A stretch of DNA of 64,000 bases. Origin: Caprimulgus europaeus. Lineage: Eukaryota > Chordata > Aves > Caprimulgiformes > Caprimulgidae. The translations under genes were made by a program, and so were the position numbers. The stretch covers positions 744,001 through 808,000 of the forward strand of contig OU015541.1 of the NCBI GenBank assembly GCA_907165065.1, read 5' to 3'. Below, piece by piece: positions 60,961 to 64,000 of the stretch. Below the pieces are notes generated by a model. It ran no database searches, was not told the origin of the DNA, and saw nothing but the letters and a program-made list of their open reading frames with translations. Numbering within the stretch: the stretch's first letter is position 1; every line of letters begins with the position of its first letter.

Positions 60961-63900
60961 TTGGAGCCCCCACAGCTCAACTCCCGTGCCAGAGGACTCC
61001 CCCGGGAGAGAAGGGACACCCCACGTCCAGGCAGAGCCCACACCCGACCAAGCGTCCCTTCTGCCCACCCTTTCCATCAGCACGGTGCCCCAGGCAGCGT
61101 GGCGTGGGCAGACAAAGCCCCCCAAGTTTTGCAGTCAGTTTGGGTTTGTTCGTTCCCGTACAGAGGCCAGACACTTGCGAGGGCTGCGCTGGGGACGAGG
61201 AGAGCAGCCTGCGCCTCCCCAAGACAAAGCATCCAGAGTCCACGTGGGGTATAATCTTCTCTGCTCGCTTGCTATTACTTCTAGATCCAGCAGAAAACTG
61301 TAAAACAGTAAGAAGAAGGAATATGATTATCCTGGTGTGATAGAAATAAGCTTTCAAGGTCAGGAGGAAGAATGAGTTCGGCAGCCAAAGCACCCGAGCG
61401 CTGCGGGAAGCGCCTGGAGCAGCCCCAGGCCTGTACAGCAGGTTCCCCCGGACCATCCCTCCGGCCCTGCGGAGCGTAAGGATGAAATATGTGGCTGCAC
61501 GTGCTAAAAAAGCCCCACAAATGAACAAGAGGAGCTGAGAAATCTCGTCTGGAGAAGCCTTCAGGAACACTGGAGATTCCAGTTCAAATAAACGCACTGC
61601 TATTAAAATTAAAGCTAATTTGCAACACTGTCGAGTAGATTAAAACCAAGCAAATAGATTTTACTGCTGTTTGTTTTTCCAAAATGCTTTCGTGGGTTTG
61701 TGCTCATGAGAGTTTCCAGGGCACAGTTAGGGTGGAATTAGCCCTTGCTTCAAGCATCCATGGGCTCCTCTCCCTTTCTACGGAAACCTTCCTGCCTCTG
61801 TTGGCCCCGCTGACCTGCCATCAATCTCCTGCCCGGCCGAAACGCCCTCTTTCTCTTCCCCTCAGTTATCATTTAGCTCAGGAGCACACGGCTGTGCATA
61901 CGGCTGCTGAAAAAGGCCTGGTGTGAAACAAAGCCGCTCCGGGCAGATGATGAGCCGAACCTTGACCCTTCCCCTGGCTCTCCTACACACAGGCACGGAG
62001 AGATGCTGTGAGTTTATTTCTTAATAGCCAAGAGAGCTTGCCCCACTCACAGGCACAGGCTGCACATCCACTGCACACCCTGCCATGGACACGTCCCTCC
62101 CTGTGACTGAGTGACCCCATGGGCAGCACGGCTGGAGTGACCCCACGGGCAGCACAGCTGGAGTGACCCCATGGGCAGCACGGCTGGAGTGACCCCCATG
62201 GGCAGCACGGCTGGAGTGACCCCACGGGCAGCACGGCTGGAGTGACTCCCGTGGGCAGCACGGCTGGAGTGACCCCATGGGCACGGCTGGAGTGACTCCC
62301 GTGGGCAGCACGGCTGGAGTGACCCCATGGGCAGCACGGCTGGAGTGACCCCATGGGCACGGCTGCAGTGACCCCATGGGCAGCACGGCTGGAGTGACCC
62401 CATGGGCATCACGGCTGCACTGCCCAGCGCTTCTCCAAACAATCGTTCCAGCAAGAGCCATTTTCACACCTGCTTGGCCTCCCTTGGCCAGCGTTTCAAA
62501 CCCATGGAGCCAGGGACCAACCAGCTGAAAGAGCCTCTCTCTGTCACCTTCACAACAGAGTTGGGACTGCCAACATCCATTTACATCAAAAGTGACTCCT
62601 CTTCCTCACCTTCCCCTGTGAGTGTTTCCCAGTGACCATGCTGGCCCTTCCACGCGTAACTCGGCACTCCCCACACTGAATCCTCCCCTTCACCAAAGGC
62701 TGCTCAGCCGCCCTGTTCTCTGCAGTCTCCTTGGGTTATGGTATGAGGCTCAGCCCCTCTCTGTCCACCTCATTCTCCCACTTCAAATTTCTTCCTAAAA
62801 TTCTCCTTCACCACCCTGGCCAGATAAACCAACACCATTCCCTGCTGAGAGCTCGGCTCCGGCTCTGGTCACCTGCTGTCTCTTGCTTTGCAGCCGAGTG
62901 TTCGAATCAGGGCCTGCTCCAGCAGCATGCCTGGAGATCCTAGACAAACAAAGCAACTGAACAAACACATGACAGTACCTACAGCCGTCAGCAGTGCAAC
63001 CTGGTCATCTCTGGATCTCTGGGTCCCAGATTCCCAGGCCCCAGTAACGGCTCGGTGCTGGTTTAGCAGGTATGGAGAAGCACCAGCACCATGACATCAT
63101 GGGGGACAGTTGTGAGCTCTGCTAGCGACGCTGGGACAGGGAGCAGGAGGAACTTTCCTCTCGCTGAAGGCCGTGGTGACGCTCCTGCTGAGTTCAGGCT
63201 TCAGGGTTTCCCGTGCCGGTGTACGCACAGCGCACAGCACCGCGGCTCTGTCCCAGCCCGCAGTGACAGCCCTTCCCACTGCCTGACCTTCTTCACTGCA
63301 AGACCCCACCAGAGCACGTCCCACGGGATGGATCCTCTTCTTTGAGGAGCAGCTCTGTGGACCAAGCTCTCATCCCAGCCCTGCCCTGGTCACCCACCTC
63401 TCCACCAGCTCTGCTCCCTCGCAGCTTCCAGCGACCGGCTGCTCCCTGGAGAAGCTCTCCTGCTCCCAGCACCTCTCCTGAGCCCAGGGGAGAGCTGGGC
63501 TGCCCAGCAGCGCAGTGACAGGGCTCTGGCTACTGAGAGCAAGGGCTGTGGGAAGCCTCATCCTGCTGCCACATGTGGGAACACAGTCCCCAGCCTCCCC
63601 TACTGCTGGGCTGCCTTTTCCCATCTGGGGGGAATTGCTGTTTACACAGAGATAGGAAGTGTTATCCCTCCTACATGAAGTTTCTAGCCCTTCCTGTGGG
63701 CTGGCCAGGACCACATGATACAAACCTCTAATAAAAATAAGGTTAAAAATAAGTGTAATCTGTGTAACCAGAACATGTAGAAAGTCTGTGGCTACCAGCG
63801 TGTAAACTGCAAACATAAAGGCACACGAAGAAAAATCTTTAATGCCTCTCTGACAAAGCTGGCCACAAAATCCTCCTTTTCCTAGAAAACAGGATACGCC

Positions 63901-64000
63901 TGCTACAGCCTAATCTCCAATGAGGAGGCCTCCCCAAAGCACCCTCCTAAGCAGATACACTTTATCAGGAGAAATGCTCCTCCACTCCAGGTCCAAATCT
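60960..64000. other. Right-end region without a recognised gene
   Basis: Apart from the 26-bp minisatellite no feature was recognised. In human, COMMD7 lies next to DNMT3B in divergent orientation; no COMMD7 exon could be found here, so it presumably starts beyond the window. Confidence 0.45.
62107..62417. repeat. 26-bp minisatellite, about 12 copies
   Basis: Units run TGGAGTGACCCCATGGGCAG plus CACGGC. Two copies lack 4 bp (22-bp units) and one has an extra C. The core alternates between CCATGGGC, CCACGGGC and CCCGTGGGC. It lies about 1.9 kb upstream of the DNMT3B CpG island. Confidence 0.93.

Noticed and set aside
59443..61340. Very long open frames (465 codons minus, 463 and 584 codons plus)
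   Set aside because: They overlap one another in the DNMT3B CpG island and the C-rich repeat. Stop codons are scarce in such DNA, and the predicted proteins are low-complexity Pro/Arg/Gly/Ala with no domain.

Overview
This is nuclear DNA from a bird. Two genes can be identified exon by exon, both on the minus strand: DNMT3B (de novo DNA cytosine methyltransferase 3B) and MAPRE1 (microtubule end-binding protein EB1). They sit in the order conserved on human 20q11.21 (DNMT3B then MAPRE1). Short GT-AG introns, CpG-island promoters, CR1 LINE 3' fragments and many GC-rich minisatellites all fit an avian microchromosome. Nothing prokaryotic or viral was recognised.

Layout. From 1 to about 30.4 kb there is no gene I can name. 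This part holds an orphan CpG island with a CTCF-type motif (about 5.2-5.73 kb), two CR1 copies, an 18-bp minisatellite with higher-order structure, purine-rich blocks and some weak candidate exons. From 30.4 to 40.25 kb lies MAPRE1: six coding exons (263 aa), a non-coding first exon in a CpG island and at least two good poly(A) signals. From 40.8 to about 60.3 kb lies DNMT3B: 18 recognised coding exons (748 codons), a long 3' UTR and a CpG-island promoter near 59.4-60.5 kb. Its first coding exon could not be fixed. From 60.6 to 64.0 kb there is a duplicated C-rich block, a 26-bp minisatellite and otherwise nothing recognised.

Main observation. The DNMT3B reading frame joins the exon ending LPGMNR directly to the last exon (IFGFP...FACE). 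The 696-bp intron between them contains no trace of the two exons that encode about 63 residues of the target-recognition region in other vertebrates; a CR1 fragment occupies half of it. The junction stays in frame, so this genome appears to encode only a form equivalent to the human DNMT3B3 splice isoform, which is known as a catalytically weak or inactive accessory protein. Unusual substitutions in the last exon agree with relaxed constraint. PWWP, ADD and the FDGIATG, SPCN and ENV motifs are all intact.

How the genes relate. DNMT3B acts on chromatin (PWWP reads H3K36 methylation, ADD reads unmodified H3K4). MAPRE1 acts on growing microtubule ends. They are linked only by position: the DNMT3B poly(A) signal lies about 0.6 kb upstream of the MAPRE1 first exon, so read-through or shared chromatin control is possible.
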